DNA of 64,000 nucleotides from Calliopsis andreniformis (lineage: Eukaryota > Arthropoda > Insecta > Hymenoptera > Andrenidae), in NCBI RefSeq assembly GCF_051401765.1, contig NC_135073.1, positions 5,084,001 to 5,148,000 of the forward strand, given 5' to 3'. Numbering within the stretch: position 1 is the stretch's first letter; every line of letters begins with the position of its first letter. A model generated the notes under the pieces. The model ran no database searches, was not told where the DNA came from, and saw only the letters and a program-made list of their open reading frames with translations. Positions 63,112-64,000 of this stretch are shown here, in pieces. A program made the translations under genes and the position numbers.

Positions 63112-64000
63112 TATGAGCAGTTGATCTATTTTTACAGAAATTGAATATCTTGCTTTACTAAACATAGTTCGTGTACCGATAGGAGAATTTATCGATTAGC
63201 CAGATTTAATGGCTCATAGATCTTCAAGATGACTAGTCAAACAAATTAGCTGTAACTCCGAAATAAGGTCACATGTGACACATATCTGTATAAAGTTTGT
63301 GTATTATTTTTATACTCTAAATCAATTTATATAATATACTTCTTACGTACAGCAGGACATCCAGTAGAGATGAAAATATTCTTTTACGATGATCAATAAA
63401 CGAAAGTGATTTCAATGCAAGACTGTTCGCAGGGACGAAACAGAATCAGTGGAGTCGTGAAAGGGTAATCATAGTTATATGAACGTATTGCCCTCAAACT
63501 CCTCAGTCTTTCCCCTCTCCAGGGTTAACTGTATTTCGAAAAGTAAATGGTGTCCATGGTTTATACCTCGAGGCGCCAATGTCCACGTACATAAACGCTC
63601 GCAAACGCCGTACAATGTAAAGATCAGTAGGAGGGAAGGTCTGGACGATGAGAGGAACGAAAGGATGAAGTGCAGCAGGAGAGATGAGAATGATATCATC
63701 GGTGGTGTCTGGCCACTGTAGGGGGGAGGGACGATATAGAATTTTAATATAGTGGTTTACGAGCGCGATTGTCCGCCATTTTATGGCCGCTATAGGGCGG
63801 CCATTTGAATTCTTAGATCTGCATACTTTGCGGAATTGCGTGAGTCCGGCTGGCACGACGATGGCCAGCCAGCTTCATCAACGATCGCGCAGTTTCTCAT
63901 GCCGTTTCCGCCGTTTGTAGCAGCTTGCACGCTTCAAACATCTCGGCGCTCGCACTGTATAACGATTTAATGAAATAATAATAGCGCGAAGCCTTTGAGA

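Larger units (their letters stand above)
54139..64000. other. gene-poor right flank, upstream of the first Nup88 exon seen
   Basis: No gene is recognised with confidence. GC-rich islands lie near 54.8-55.15, 56.0-56.6, 59.3-60.15, 61.2-61.7 and 63.4-63.95 kb. Between them is AT-rich DNA with small transposon relics (55.33-55.67, 57.0-57.3 and a lone Tc1-like end at 57321). The missing Nup88 N-terminal exon and promoter could be here or beyond the window. Two plus-strand exon-like frames (57.5-57.8 and 58.19-58.33 kb) are described as findings only. Confidence 0.5.

Overview
The window is nuclear DNA of an insect, most likely a bee or another hymenopteran. The evidence is short GT-AG introns, an AT-rich background broken by CpG-rich islands, and insect-type protein sequences. 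No prokaryotic features, rRNA or tRNA genes were seen. I identified genes by reading protein motifs and splice junctions; no database search was possible.

Region 1 (1-25.2 kb) is the 5' part of brahma (brm), the SWI/SNF ATPase gene, on the minus strand. Its first coding exon (23586-23861) and the next coding exon (ending at 274, continuing off the left edge) are separated by a 23.3-kb intron. Inside that intron, on the opposite strand, sit four complete tandem inositol monophosphatase (IMPase) paralogues, called here IMPA-A (1579-6380), IMPA-B (8745-12215), IMPA-C (15863-19834) and IMPA-D (20690-22589). All four keep the metal-binding acidic residues. They share exon phases, except that IMPA-A lacks one intron.

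Region 2 (25.2-34 kb) is a compact plus-strand run. It holds NDUFB8 (mitochondrial complex I, head to head with brm), an FKBP15/WAFL-like gene with 12 exons, and a five-exon gene whose N-terminus resembles the DNA-binding N-terminal domain of ZSWIM1/ZSWIM3-type proteins and whose C-terminus is a coiled coil. A PIF/Harbinger-type element with a transposase relic starts 11 bases after the stop codon of that last gene.

Region 3 (34.7-54.1 kb) is Nup88, a nuclear pore protein, on the minus strand. Eleven exons are packed into 34.7-38.9 kb. A twelfth, unmistakable upstream exon lies 15 kb away at 53969-54138. The N-terminal exon or exons before it were not found. The 15-kb intron and the 10 kb to the right edge contain no other recognisable gene. 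They hold a dozen or so GC-rich islands that look like regulatory or conserved non-coding DNA, plus several small transposon relics.

Small non-autonomous elements are scattered throughout: two with TTAA target duplications (piggyBac-like), Tc1/mariner-like elements with TA targets, a foldback element nested in a Tc1-like element, and two diverged copies of one dispersed repeat. The most notable findings are the nested IMPase array inside the brm intron and the giant Nup88 intron loaded with GC-rich islands.
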